DNA from: Saprospiraceae bacterium
Lineage (GTDB): Bacteria; Bacteroidota; Bacteroidia; Chitinophagales; Saprospiraceae
NCBI GenBank assembly: GCA_016711125.1
Contig: JADJTQ010000013.1
Coordinates: 1 to 64,000, forward strand
DNA: 64,000 bases
Reading direction: 5' to 3'
Below are positions 48,559 to 56,883 of the stretch, one piece after another (within the stretch, counting starts at the first letter, position 1; every line of letters begins with the position of its first letter). The translations under genes and the position numbers were made by a program. The notes under the pieces were generated by a model. It worked only from the letters and a program-made list of their open reading frames with translations, was not told the DNA's origin and did not search any database.

Positions 48559-49205
48559 CGTACCAACTACAACTTTCGTTGCCTCATTTTGTGAGTTTGT
48601 GGTCTGGACTTTCTCTTCACCATTTCTTTCGAATTTAGGTGTCTGCCATTAAGTCTCTACACCTTTCCCATTAAAATAGGACTTGGCTCGGGATTGCCAT
48701 ACTAAAGGTTTCCCCGAATTTGACAGATTATCACTCCGGTGTTTCCACCGAAGCAGCCCGGGATGAAATTTGCTCCCATGCCTCACGAAAAACTGAAGAT
48801 TTCGGTTTTCGTTGACGCTTGGTTGATTCGACTAAGTGTATTTCCGAACCATAACTTATAAATACTTCAGATGGCATCACATAGAACACGTTTATATCCT
48901 CTATGTAAATAATTGCAAAATCAAAATCTGAATGAACATAATTGACTTTTATGATTTGCCTTCTATTGGCCTTTGTCCTTCGGTTGTCAACCACATAGTT
49001 TTCTTTTGCGGTATCATACCAGGCACTTTTTACCTGTATTCGGAACAAAAATCCAGTCAAATCAAAATCAGATCATAAGGACTTCGATCACCAATCGGTC
49101 TGGAGACAGCCCAACCAAGCTTCATTGCTTTTAAGACAACCGCTTGCTCAGCAATATCTCCTTTCTGTTTGGTATCTTTCATTCTAAGTCAAATTTCATC
49201 GAATG
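48559..49205 (-). ncRNA. Group I intron, IC3-like, in initiator tRNA
   Basis: About 647 nt between U33 and C34 of the tRNA, so the 5' exon ends in U and the intron ends in G (complement of c48559), as group I splicing demands. The conserved core lies at the 3' end. AATTCGGGGAAACC (48720-48707) and GGCAATCCCGAGCCAAGT (48698-48681) form P3/P4-type elements. AGGTGTAGAGACTTAATGG starts near 48664, and AAAGTCC (48612-48606) forms P7 with GACTT, the guanosine site. The order and wording closely follow the tRNA introns of Anabaena and Azoarcus (subgroup IC3). The HEG ORF fills the 5' half up to P2. I could not fix the internal guide sequence (P1) by eye. Confidence 0.92.
48731..49182 (-). CDS. Intron-encoded PD-(D/E)XK homing endonuclease, I-Ssp6803I type (one frameshift)
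   Basis: From ATG 49182: MKDTKQKGDIAEQAVVLKAM, then KLGWAVSRPIGDRSPYDLIF. After one T is added to the four-T run at 49064-49067 it goes on DLTGFLFRIQVKSAWYDTAK ... VHSDFDFAIIYIEDINVFYV ... SSVFREAWEQI, ending at TGA 48731. That gives about 150 residues. Catalytic candidates are E12, D37 (in PYD) and Q50-x-K52: the PD-(D/E)XK fold in its QxK form. The same fold and host site are known for I-Ssp6803I from the Synechocystis tRNA-fMet intron. The stop lies inside the P2 hairpin (CGGTG GAAA CACCG). It would cut intronless initiator tRNA genes and so spread the intron. Without the correction the protein is truncated. Confidence 0.85.
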
Positions 49206-49398
49206 AGCCCGACGAGCTACCAACTGCTCCACTCCGCGATGTTTCTTTACCCTTTCTCTTCTGAAGGGATGGCAAATATATAACTTTTTTTCGATTGAAA
49301 ACTTTCGGAATGATATTCTTGAAAAATAGAAGATCGATCATCCTCTGCTGGATTATTTGGATTAGAAAGACGATATTCGAAATTTCAAATACAACAAC

Positions 49399-50112
49399 AT
49401 GCGTAGTTTGAATCTAAAATTGATTTTATCCCTGGTTTTCAATAGTCTGGCATTTTCGATGTTGGCCCAAACCGGCATCACGGGTGCTTGGGAATATATG
49501 GAAGAGGGTAACAAAATAGTGAGTATCATCACTCCAGATTATTTTGCCGTGACCTTCTACGAACCAGATCAGTTTGTAAGCACCTTTGGAGGTTCCTGGG
49601 AAAAAGCGGGAGCTGAGTCGGTAAGTGTGACCATCGAATGGGATAGCCGGGATTCTACGAATGTTGGAAATTCGTCGAAGATTCCTCTTACTGTCAGGGG
49701 AGATAAAATGATCATTGATGGTTATACATTGTCAAGAATCGACGACGGTAATCCTGGTGCACTCAACGATGCTTGGTTAATGACCGGTCGTAAACAAAAC
49801 GGTAGTGGAGAGATGCAGACCCGTCAAAATGGGCCCAGAAAGACCATGAAGATTCTATCGGGTACACGCTTTCAATGGATTGCCTATAATACCGAAACCA
49901 AACAGTTTTCAGGGACTGGTGGCGGCACCTATAGCACTGTCGATGGAAAATACACTGAAAATATTGAATTCTTCTCCCGCGATAGCAGTAGGGTAGGGGC
50001 CTCTTTGCCTTTTGATTATCAAATTGTTGACGGTGCCTGGCATCATTCCGGAAGTAGCAGCCGCGGAGAGCCGATATATGAAGTATGGAGTTCTAGGTCG
50101 ACTTTGGAGTAA
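49399..50112 (+). CDS. Secreted protein with two lipocalin-like repeats
   Basis: 237 residues with signal peptide LILSLVFNSLAFSMLAQ. Two related halves follow. The first has GAWEYMEEGNKIVSIITPDY and FGGSWEKAGAESVSVTIEWD, then SRDSTNVG. The second has LSGTRFQWIAYNTETKQFSG, GGGTYSTVDGKYTENIEFFS and RDSSRVGASLPFDYQI. Each half reads 'I...F...Y......F.GTGGGTY...DG.YTE.IEF...DS..VG', as in secreted lipocalin-like proteins found in Bacteroidota, usually annotated only as membrane or secreted protein. Ligand and role are unknown. It is divergent from the tRNA-intron unit. The frame is intact. Confidence 0.7.
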   Translation: MRSLNLKLILSLVFNSLAFSMLAQTGITGAWEYMEEGNKIVSIITPDYFAVTFYEPDQFVSTFGGSWEKAGAESVSVTIEWDSRDSTNVGNSSKIPLTVRGDKMIIDGYTLSRIDDGNPGALNDAWLMTGRKQNGSGEMQTRQNGPRKTMKILSGTRFQWIAYNTETKQFSGTGGGTYSTVDGKYTENIEFFSRDSSRVGASLPFDYQIVDGAWHHSGSSSRGEPIYEVWSSRSTLE

Positions 50113-50149
50113 GCCCGGATCAGTAAGCCTGAAATGATCGCTGAGCCGA

Positions 50150-50400
50150 ATAGCGAGTTCTCTCTTGAATTAGATTTGAATACCCAAGTTAGTTTTGGAC
50201 ATCAACGACACGCGGTGCGATATATTCAGCAGCACTAAGGATTCGAAGCCCAAAAATACTGCCCACTGATGACTGCCAACTGAATCTCCCGTCTTTCGCC
50301 AATAATTAGAATCATTAATTAAACTAACCCTATGATTCTGACATTTGCCTCCGGGAGTCAGATTTGAAAACATAGCTAATCATCGCTGGCTCGACACCAG
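50150..50400 (-). repeat. Two decayed copies of the 3' end of the adjacent propeller-SprB-OmpA gene
   Basis: The minus strand at about 50290-50375 reads MFSNLTPGGKCQNHRVSL and continues past it like the genuine gene end (MYSNLTPEGRRQNQRVEI, 50470-50560). The DNA similarity also covers the bases after the stop (GACTGCCAACT...ATTTAGGATC versus GACTGCCAACT...AATTAGAATC). A second, more worn copy at about 50160-50240 encodes an AEYIAPRVV-like stretch equivalent to AEYIVQRGV and again the TTCAAATC start of YSNL. Together the copies are evidence of repeated partial duplication. The rest of 50113-50470 has no gene. Confidence 0.6.
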
Positions 50401-50470
50401 TGTCAAATACTCAAGTTATTTTGGGTTTCACCAGACTGCGAACGGCCTACTGAATGACTGCCAACTAACT

Positions 50471-53400
50471 CTACCCATCTTCACCTATATTTAGGATCTT
50501 AATCTCGACCCTTTGATTTTGACGTCTGCCCTCTGGAGTTAGATTCGAATACATGGGTTGACGTTTGCCGTAGCCCCGGTAGTAGACTCTTTCACCGGCA
50601 ACACCACGCTGAACGATATATTCAGCAACTGATTTTGCTCTGGAGGTGGATAGCTTATCACAAAACTCATCTGGAGGAACGTTATTGGTATGACCTTCGA
50701 TGCGTATCACTACCCCGGGATTGTCTTTGAGAAACTCATAGACCTCATCAAGGATAGGTTCCGCAGTTTCGTTCAGATTCGTACTATCTGCATCAAACTG
50801 CAGCATCTGCATTTGTACGACCTGACCACTTCTCAACCGGTTCAGGGAGAGTTGCGGCAGTATTTTTTGCTTGGTCTCAAAGGTCACTATTGTCTGGCAG
50901 CCACTACCATCGGTGATCGTGACCTGGTGTTCACCCATCGAAAGATTTTCGGCTTTGTCTCCTGTAAACTGATTGTCCCAAAGATATTGATAAGTACCGC
51001 TACCTCCATTAGCCTTTACCTGCGCTCTACCATCTTTGCTGGCTTGATCAGTCACCCCTCTTTGCTCAATAATCTCAGCGGTCAATGCTTCTGGTTCAAC
51101 TATATCGATACTTGCACTGGCTACATTGCCAGCGGCATCGGTGACAGTCAAGGAATAAGTACCACCGCCCAGCCCCGAAGCTTTTTCTCCCTGCACATCA
51201 TTTTTATTCCAGGTATAGACAAAAGGACTTTTACCTCCCCGTACCAGTGACGCAACACTGGCCTCTTTTTGTCCCTGGCATTTTAATTCATTGGTAAGAT
51301 TGAGTACCAAAGACATTTCGGAAATGTTTTCCGTAATCTCTACCGAAGCTGAAGCCTGACAACCTGCTTCATCGGTCACCATCACGGTATGGTTACCGGG
51401 AGGTAGTTTTGTGGCTTCCCGGGTAGTTTCTCCATTGCTCCAGGCATAGGTATGTTTTCCCATACCTCCGGTGGAGCGTACCGACGCCCGGCCATCTGTA
51501 TTATTTGCGGTAGCCGCAGCATTGACCGATGCTTCAATCGCAATTGGTTGCAATGTCTCCACATTGATCGAGGAATTTACTGATGCACCACGGCTATCGG
51601 AGACAGTCAGATAATAGACCCCTCCAGTTAGTTGTGTAGCTGTCTCACCTTGGATATTTGTATCACTCCATTGATAAGTATAGGGGCCAACTCCACCAAT
51701 GACAGATGCTTTGGCGCTATTACCGCCATCTCCAGCACATTTGCTCTTAGAAGTTTGTTGGAGATTTAGGGCTAATTCGGCTATTTCCTGAGTTATTGCA
51801 ACAGTGGCCGTTGCTGTGCATCCATTTTGATCAGTGATGGTCACTGAGTGATTTCCCGAGGATAAGTCTTGTGCCCGGGCTTTTGTCTCACCGTTGTCCC
51901 ATTGATATTTTAGCCTTGCATTGCTTCCCGTCACTTCGACAAGGCTTGAACCACCTTTACCTTCCAGGTCTGCCGCCTTGATCTGTGAAGCAACTGCCTT
52001 CATGACTTCAATTTCGGAGAGATTGACGGAAGCTTGGACCGTATTTTTAGCAGCGTCAGTTACCGTTGCGAAGTAGGTGCCTGGTTTCAGACCCGATGCA
52101 GTTGTTCCGCTTATTGTCGGGTCGTTCCAGGCAACTGTATAGGGCTCTATCCCTCCCTGAATAGTAATTTCAATGGCATGTACGGAGCTCTGGGCGCATT
52201 TATCATCTCTCCTATACGGTTGATGTTTGCTGCTAAAACGGCAGCATCGCGAGTGATCTCAACCGAAGCTTCCGCCTTACAACCATTCACATCGGTGACA
52301 GTAAGTTGATGAGTTCCGGCCTCTAGTCGCTCGGCTTGAGGACCATTTTCACCATTGTCCCAAAGAAAAGTGAATTTCGGCTTGCCGCCTTCGACAGTGG
52401 CTAGAGCACCTCCTCTCTTTTGGTCAGTATGAGGGCGGTTTTGAACCACCGATAGTTTTAATCTTGAGTCTGGCACCACTCCCTCGGCCGGTTTGGACTG
52501 CCCCCGACTGTCAGTTACAGTGACAATATAGGAACCGACACTGAGGTTTTGAGGATTCTCACCAGTGAGCCCCTGATCCCATTGATAGGTATAAGGAGGC
52601 TGACCACCTTTAATTTTAACGACCAATGAGGCATCGTTGACAGTGGGATCGCAGGAAAGCACATTGTCCAGAAGGCAAGTCACTGTCATGGCAGATTCTT
52701 TCTCAATCACGTAGAGACCTTTGTCCTGGGTGCCCACCCAAACCGCCCCCTCCGGGTCGACTGCAATGCAGTTTACATCATTACTGGTGAAATAATCTCC
52801 CCCATCAAAAACTTTATATTTATTATTATCTACATCGAGCATGGTGAGGTATTCGGAAGCAATCCAGAGCTTTCCTTCACGATCAAAGGCAATATCCTTG
52901 ATGGCTCCACTGATTTTATCTGAATCAATTTCGACACTTCTCCATTCTTCTTTTTCATTAACCACCCAGATTAAATCTTCGGCCAGGAGCCATACCTCTT
53001 TACCTCTGTTTGCAACCGCCTGAAACCGGAAGTAGCGTTCCTCCAGTCCCCACCTTCCATCACGGCCTACGATCACACCTTCATTAGTGCCCATAAAATG
53101 GCGGTCATCGTCACCATCAACATAGATCATATTAATGGTATTTGACCGCAACTTAGGCATCCTCTTATTGATCTCCTTAATTACTTTTAGATTTGGCTGA
53201 GTACGAAACAGAAAGATCCCTGATTCTGAGGTACCAATCCATAAGTGATCTTGGATCTCGTTGTAATAGCCAGCAGTGATCTTATTGGAACCAGTTAAAA
53301 TTCCGTCCAATTCGTCATTGATAGCCCCCTTCAGCCAGCGGATATCCTTATTGCCGTTCGGATATTGCAGCAATGTTTCTTCGGCGCTGCCAACGATAAC

Positions 53401-53607
53401 CGTAGTAGCAAGGTCAGCAGCATGTACCTGCCATAGTCCTTCGGAATTGCTCACCCATTTCTCGCCCTCCTTATCGACATAAATATTATAGACGGGAGCA
53501 TCGGGATTGATGGCCGACGCACGCTCGACACGCATCGCTTCTTCCTGAGCAAAAAGAGTAAAAATGGAAAGGGGCAGGGCGAATAGGAGTGAAAGAGATC
53601 GAATCAT
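50471..53607 (-). CDS. Surface protein: two-component-type propeller, eight SprB-like repeats and OmpA domain (one frameshift)
   Basis: A leader ending LFALPLSIFTLFAQ. Residues about 25-300 are Reg_prop-like propeller blades (NIYVDKEGEKWVSNSEGLWQ, IQDHLWIGTSESGIFLFR, IAVDPEGAVWVGTQDKGLYV). Then eight SprB-like repeats alternate in two subtypes (for example VKIKGGQPPYTYQWDQGLTG; ATVEGGKPKFTFLWDNGENG), each ending 'L..G.h.VTVTD..G'. The C-terminus is an OmpA domain (LQFDADSTNLNETAEPILDE, VVIRIEGHTNNVPPDEFCDK). A frame change at about 52203 (one A short) separates 50471-52160 from the N-terminal part; the repeat register fits across it. It is probably a cell-surface protein anchored to peptidoglycan. 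There is no T9SS tail. Confidence 0.8.
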
Positions 53608-53740
53608 CGAAAAAAAGCTGTTTTAAGTAGTGCTTACCGCGACAATGAACATGAACTAAGATTACTAAACAACAATAATAACGCCAAGGCGACGAATGTT
53701 CGTGCCAAAGTTCAAATTGGTGCTAAGACTCACGATGAGA

Positions 53741-54478
53741 TTAGCTTTTCGATGCGGAACCATCTTGTTTAGCAAAAACTTTACGAAGTATGTCAGATGA
53801 TCGTTGACCGACATCGGTTCGAATTCCTTCCTCTTTCTTTTCAATCAGGCTAAAAACTCCGTGTAGAGAACGATTCGTTACATGATCATCCAAATCCGGG
53901 TTGGTTTTTTTAACCAGTGGTATCTTATTGTAAGCAGTAACGGCATCCTTCCAGAGACTTCGAGCGTTTACCTCGTCTAGTGCAGCTGCAATGACGGGCC
54001 GGAATTCGTCATAAAGGGCCTGTTGAGTGGTGCGTTGCAGATACTGGGTGGCGGCGTCTTTTTCGCCCATAAGGATGTTTGTCACATCTTTGAAAGTTAG
54101 GCCCTTAATAGCGGCTAAAAAAATTGGTTTTGCTTTTTTAGCGGCCAATTCAGCGGCCCGGTTCATCCGTTCCACCAGATTGGTTTCCAGATCTCCAAAA
54201 CCCGGTAACTGCGAAAGTTTACTAACAATTTGTTGAGCTTCTTCAGGTAATGCTATTTTATAGACCGATTTATAGAATCCGTTCTCGGCAGATAAGAAAT
54301 CGACGGCATCACCCGTACCCAGATTTAGGGCTTCTTTCAGACCCATTCCCATCTCATCATCAGACAAACCTTCTCCTGACAAGACTTTTTTGGCTTTGTC
54401 CATCAGATTACCCAGTTTTTGGGCATGAAGCATGGGTGTGATCAAAAGGGAAACAATCATTATGGCTAGAATTCTCAT
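53741..54478 (-). CDS. DUF4197-family secreted protein
   Basis: 245 residues, signal peptide ILAIMIVSLLITPMLHAQ. The mature part follows the DUF4197 pattern: LSDDEMGMGLKEALNLGTGD, AVDFLSAENGFYKSVYKIAL, PEEAQQIVSKLSQLPGFGDL and ITFKDVTN-type KGLTFKDVTNILMGEKDAA, then YFRRTT-like YLQRTTQQALYDEFRPVIAA. All-helical, periplasmic, function unknown. The family is common in Proteobacteria and Bacteroidota. It lies between the propeller-SprB-OmpA gene and ada on the same strand with about 100-base gaps, so separate promoters are likely. The frame is intact. Confidence 0.85.
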   Translation of the reverse strand: MRILAIMIVSLLITPMLHAQKLGNLMDKAKKVLSGEGLSDDEMGMGLKEALNLGTGDAVDFLSAENGFYKSVYKIALPEEAQQIVSKLSQLPGFGDLETNLVERMNRAAELAAKKAKPIFLAAIKGLTFKDVTNILMGEKDAATQYLQRTTQQALYDEFRPVIAAALDEVNARSLWKDAVTAYNKIPLVKKTNPDLDDHVTNRSLHGVFSLIEKKEEGIRTDVGQRSSDILRKVFAKQDGSASKS

Positions 54479-54577
54479 ATTAATATGCTTTGCGTTTAGC
54501 TGATTAACGCATTACAGCTCCAGCTAGTTTGGTTTTCAAGTCGTTTATTTCGTAAAAGAGCCGCTATTTACCCTGAT

Positions 54578-55648
54578 TTAACCTTTCTTTAGCTTTTGGA
54601 TGATTGCTCTTTCGTGGTCCAGGAGCCATTTTTTTCGCCAAATACCGCCACCATAACCGGTCATAGACCCATCTGATCCAATCACCCGGTGGCAGGGAAT
54701 AATGATTGCAATCCGGTTGTCACCATTGGCTTTGGCAACTGCTCTTACTGCATTAGCCTTACCATATAGGCTGGCTTGGGTTGCGTATGAACGGGTAGAT
54801 CCGGCAGGAATCTCCAGGAGTTGCTGCCATACTTTTCTTTGGAATTCGGTACCCGGAAAATCGATGGCCAAGTCAAATTCGACCCTTTCACCTTCAAAGT
54901 ACTCTTTAAGTTGATTGACCAAAGCAACTAAGTGGACATTGTTGCCTGGAACAAACTCTGCCTGGAAATATTGTTTGAGTTTTTTAATCTGGGTCTCAAG
55001 CATGCGACGATCGGTAAATTCAAGCAATACGATACCTTGTTCGCTTGCACCTGCTATCATTGCTCCTAAGGGCGTATTGACCCTGGAGATGGTAATGATA
55101 TTTTGAAGAATACTCCTATTCGGTGAAAACCCTAGTGATTTTTTAAACGCTTCTCCAAATCCGCTCAGCGATTCATAGCCGGATTCGTAAGCCGTATCCG
55201 TAATTCTGTGGCCTTTCTGGAGTCTTCCGAAGGCGTGGTTCAGCCGCACAAATCGTTGATAGGCGTGAAAGGTCAGTCCATGATTTTTCGCAAACCATCG
55301 GCGTACTTTTACTGGATCCAGATCCCTTGAGCGTAGATCAGAATCCTTGAGATTTTGAGTAGGATTTTCGTGCACTTCCTTGAGAAGTTGGTTTACCCAG
55401 ACCGGCATTTCTCCCCATGATTGCATCGGTTTACAGATCTTGCACGCCCGGTATCCGTGGTCTAAGGCGGCTTTTGTGGTCCCAAAGAATTCTGTATTAT
55501 CTCTTTTTGGTTTTCGGGCTCGACAGGTCGGTCGGCAGAAGATACCTGTGGTCTTTACTCCCACGTAAAATACACCTTCGTAGGTGGAATCCCGGTTGAC
55601 TAAGGCCACATACATCTCCTGAGCATCAGGTAGTACACTCTGTGTCAT
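54578..55648 (-). CDS. ada: Ada: DNA methylphosphotriester/O6-methylguanine repair and regulator fusion
   Basis: 356 residues with the full three-part order. The N-terminal zinc domain has GIFCRPTCRARKPKRDNTEF and YRACKICKP: four zinc Cys, with the first as methyl acceptor. A central AraC-type HTH has VRRWFAKNHGLTFHAYQRFV, then RITDTAYESGYESLSGFGEA. The C-terminal methyltransferase has GTEFQRKVWQQLLEIPAGST, the active Cys in IIIPCHRVIGSDGSMTGYGG, and the end KKWLLDHE. Like E. coli Ada it both repairs alkylation and, when methylated on the N-domain, activates its own regulon. No alkB or alkA is adjacent. The frame is intact. Confidence 0.93.
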   Translation of the reverse strand: MTQSVLPDAQEMYVALVNRDSTYEGVFYVGVKTTGIFCRPTCRARKPKRDNTEFFGTTKAALDHGYRACKICKPMQSWGEMPVWVNQLLKEVHENPTQNLKDSDLRSRDLDPVKVRRWFAKNHGLTFHAYQRFVRLNHAFGRLQKGHRITDTAYESGYESLSGFGEAFKKSLGFSPNRSILQNIITISRVNTPLGAMIAGASEQGIVLLEFTDRRMLETQIKKLKQYFQAEFVPGNNVHLVALVNQLKEYFEGERVEFDLAIDFPGTEFQRKVWQQLLEIPAGSTRSYATQASLYGKANAVRAVAKANGDNRIAIIIPCHRVIGSDGSMTGYGGGIWRKKWLLDHERAIIQKLKKG

Positions 55649-55730
55649 AAAATAATAATTTGAACTCTACAAAGATCAACTTCATGACCAAAAGAGTCAA
55701 CCGGAAAATGGACAAGTATTTTTGACGAAT

Positions 55731-56763
55731 CTATTTAGCCAACTTGACTCTCAATAGAAACATGTCGGCAGTAATGTAGAGGTAATTTTCGCCTGAATCA
55801 AAGGCACAATTGGCAGTCGCTTGTCCGGTTTTGATTTTACCCAAAACTTTCCCTGTTGGAGAAAAGACCCAAACTCCTCCCGGAGCAGTTGCGAAAATAG
55901 CTCCTGAGCTATGAGTCTTCAGACCATCTGGCAACCCTTTCTCCTTACCGGCCAGGTTGGTTACATCATAAAAGATCCGCCCATCTGTCAGTTGATCATC
56001 GACCAATGTATATGCCATCCAAATAGCCTTCTCAGGATCGCTACTTGCCACATATAATGTTTTCTCGTCGGGTGAAAAAAGCAATTCCATTCGGCCGGGT
56101 GATACTATCTAGGAGTAGTTCGGCCTGGGTTGATCCGGCTTTTACCCGGAACACTCCCTGAAAAGGAATTTCTTTTGCAGGATCATTGACGTTGCCTTCT
56201 AACCCATAAGGGGGATCGGTAAAATACAGGTCGCCTGCCTTGTTGTATGTGGCGTCATTCGGGCTGTTAAATCGTTTTCCTTGATAGCGGTCAACAATCG
56301 TTTCAAAATTCGGTTGTGGATTGCTAAGATCACTATTTAGTCTCGCCATTCTCCGGTCACCATGTTGGCACAAAACCAATCTGCCTTGACTGTCAATCAG
56401 CAGTCCGTTGGACCCGGGCTCACCCACCCGCTCTATAATTCCGGTATATCCAGCCGGTTTCAGATACAGACTCGCACCTTCTCCTTCTTTCCATTTAAAA
56501 ATGGAGTTTCTTGGGATATCACTAAATAGCAGCATGTTCTGCGAAGGAACCCATACGGGGCCTTCCGTCCACTCGTACCCTTCTGACAATACTTCAATGG
56601 TTGAGTTTATCGGGAGTAGGGCATCCAAAGCCGGATCCAGACGTTCAATGCTCCCAAAAGTATCTTGAGGCATACCTGCCTGAGCATCATTGTCCGGTTG
56701 AGTGGGTTTCGACTGACATGCTAAACAAAAAATAATCAGCAAAAGGAATGGTGCGTTTCTCAT
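55731..56763 (-). CDS. SMP-30/gluconolactonase-like lipoprotein (one frameshift)
   Basis: The leader ends IIFCLACQSKP (lipobox Cys). Six-bladed SMP-30 propeller motifs follow: EGYEWTEGPVWVPSQNMLLF, SDIPRNSIFKWKEG, GSNGLLIDSQGRLVLCQHGD, FNSPNDATYNKAGDLYFTDP and PYGLEG. The frame shifts at 56075-56080: removing one T from the six-T run (minus strand) joins RPNGIAFSPDEKTLYVASSD, then PEKAIWMAYTLVDDQLTDGR, GLPDGLKTHSSGAIFATAPG and a normal end at 55731. Total is about 344 residues. Metal-ligand Glu and Asn/Asp are in place. It hydrolyses sugar lactones or related esters; the substrate is unknown. Confidence 0.82.
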
Positions 56764-56826
56764 GATCCACCTGGTTTTTCACTAAAGTTACCGAATTGTC
56801 AAGAATACTAACCTCATGATTAAGCC

Positions 56827-56862
56827 AAAAAAAAAGAGCACTTTTTTGGGGTGCTCTTTTTC
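56827..56862 (-). terminator. Rho-independent terminator (bidirectional in form)
   Basis: AAAAAGAGCAC / GTGCTCTTTTT stem with a 9-base loop and A/T tracts on both sides. It lies 22 bases after the stop of the Tyr-rich repeat gene on the minus strand and 64 bases before the gluconolactonase-like gene. Confidence 0.85.
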
Positions 56863-56883
56863 GGATGATGAAAGCTAAAAACT

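Larger units (their letters stand above)
48519..49238 (-). tRNA. Initiator tRNA-fMet(CAT) split by a group I intron
   Basis: The 5' exon is 49238-49206 (33 nt, C1 to U33) and the 3' exon is 48558-48519 (C34 to A73); the discriminator is A and CCA is not encoded. Joined, they fold perfectly. Acceptor pairs 2-71 to 7-66 are Watson-Crick. The D-stem is GAGC/GCTC. The anticodon stem is TCGGG/CCCGA with loop CTCATAA. The T-arm is GTAGG TTCAAGT CCTGC. Initiator marks are an unpaired C1 x U72, the A11-U24 pair and three G-C pairs next to the anticodon loop. The intron sits between U33 and C34. It has its own terminator and no neighbouring tRNA. Confidence 0.93.

Noticed and set aside
48731..49182. 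Homing-endonuclease ORF as an independent chromosomal gene
   Set aside because: It lies wholly between the two tRNA exons, on the same strand, next to the group I core, so it is part of the intron.
48559..49205. Group II intron or intein-like insertion in the tRNA
   Set aside because: No domain V hairpin or reverse transcriptase; the P3/P4/P7 words and the U|...G| boundaries are those of group I.
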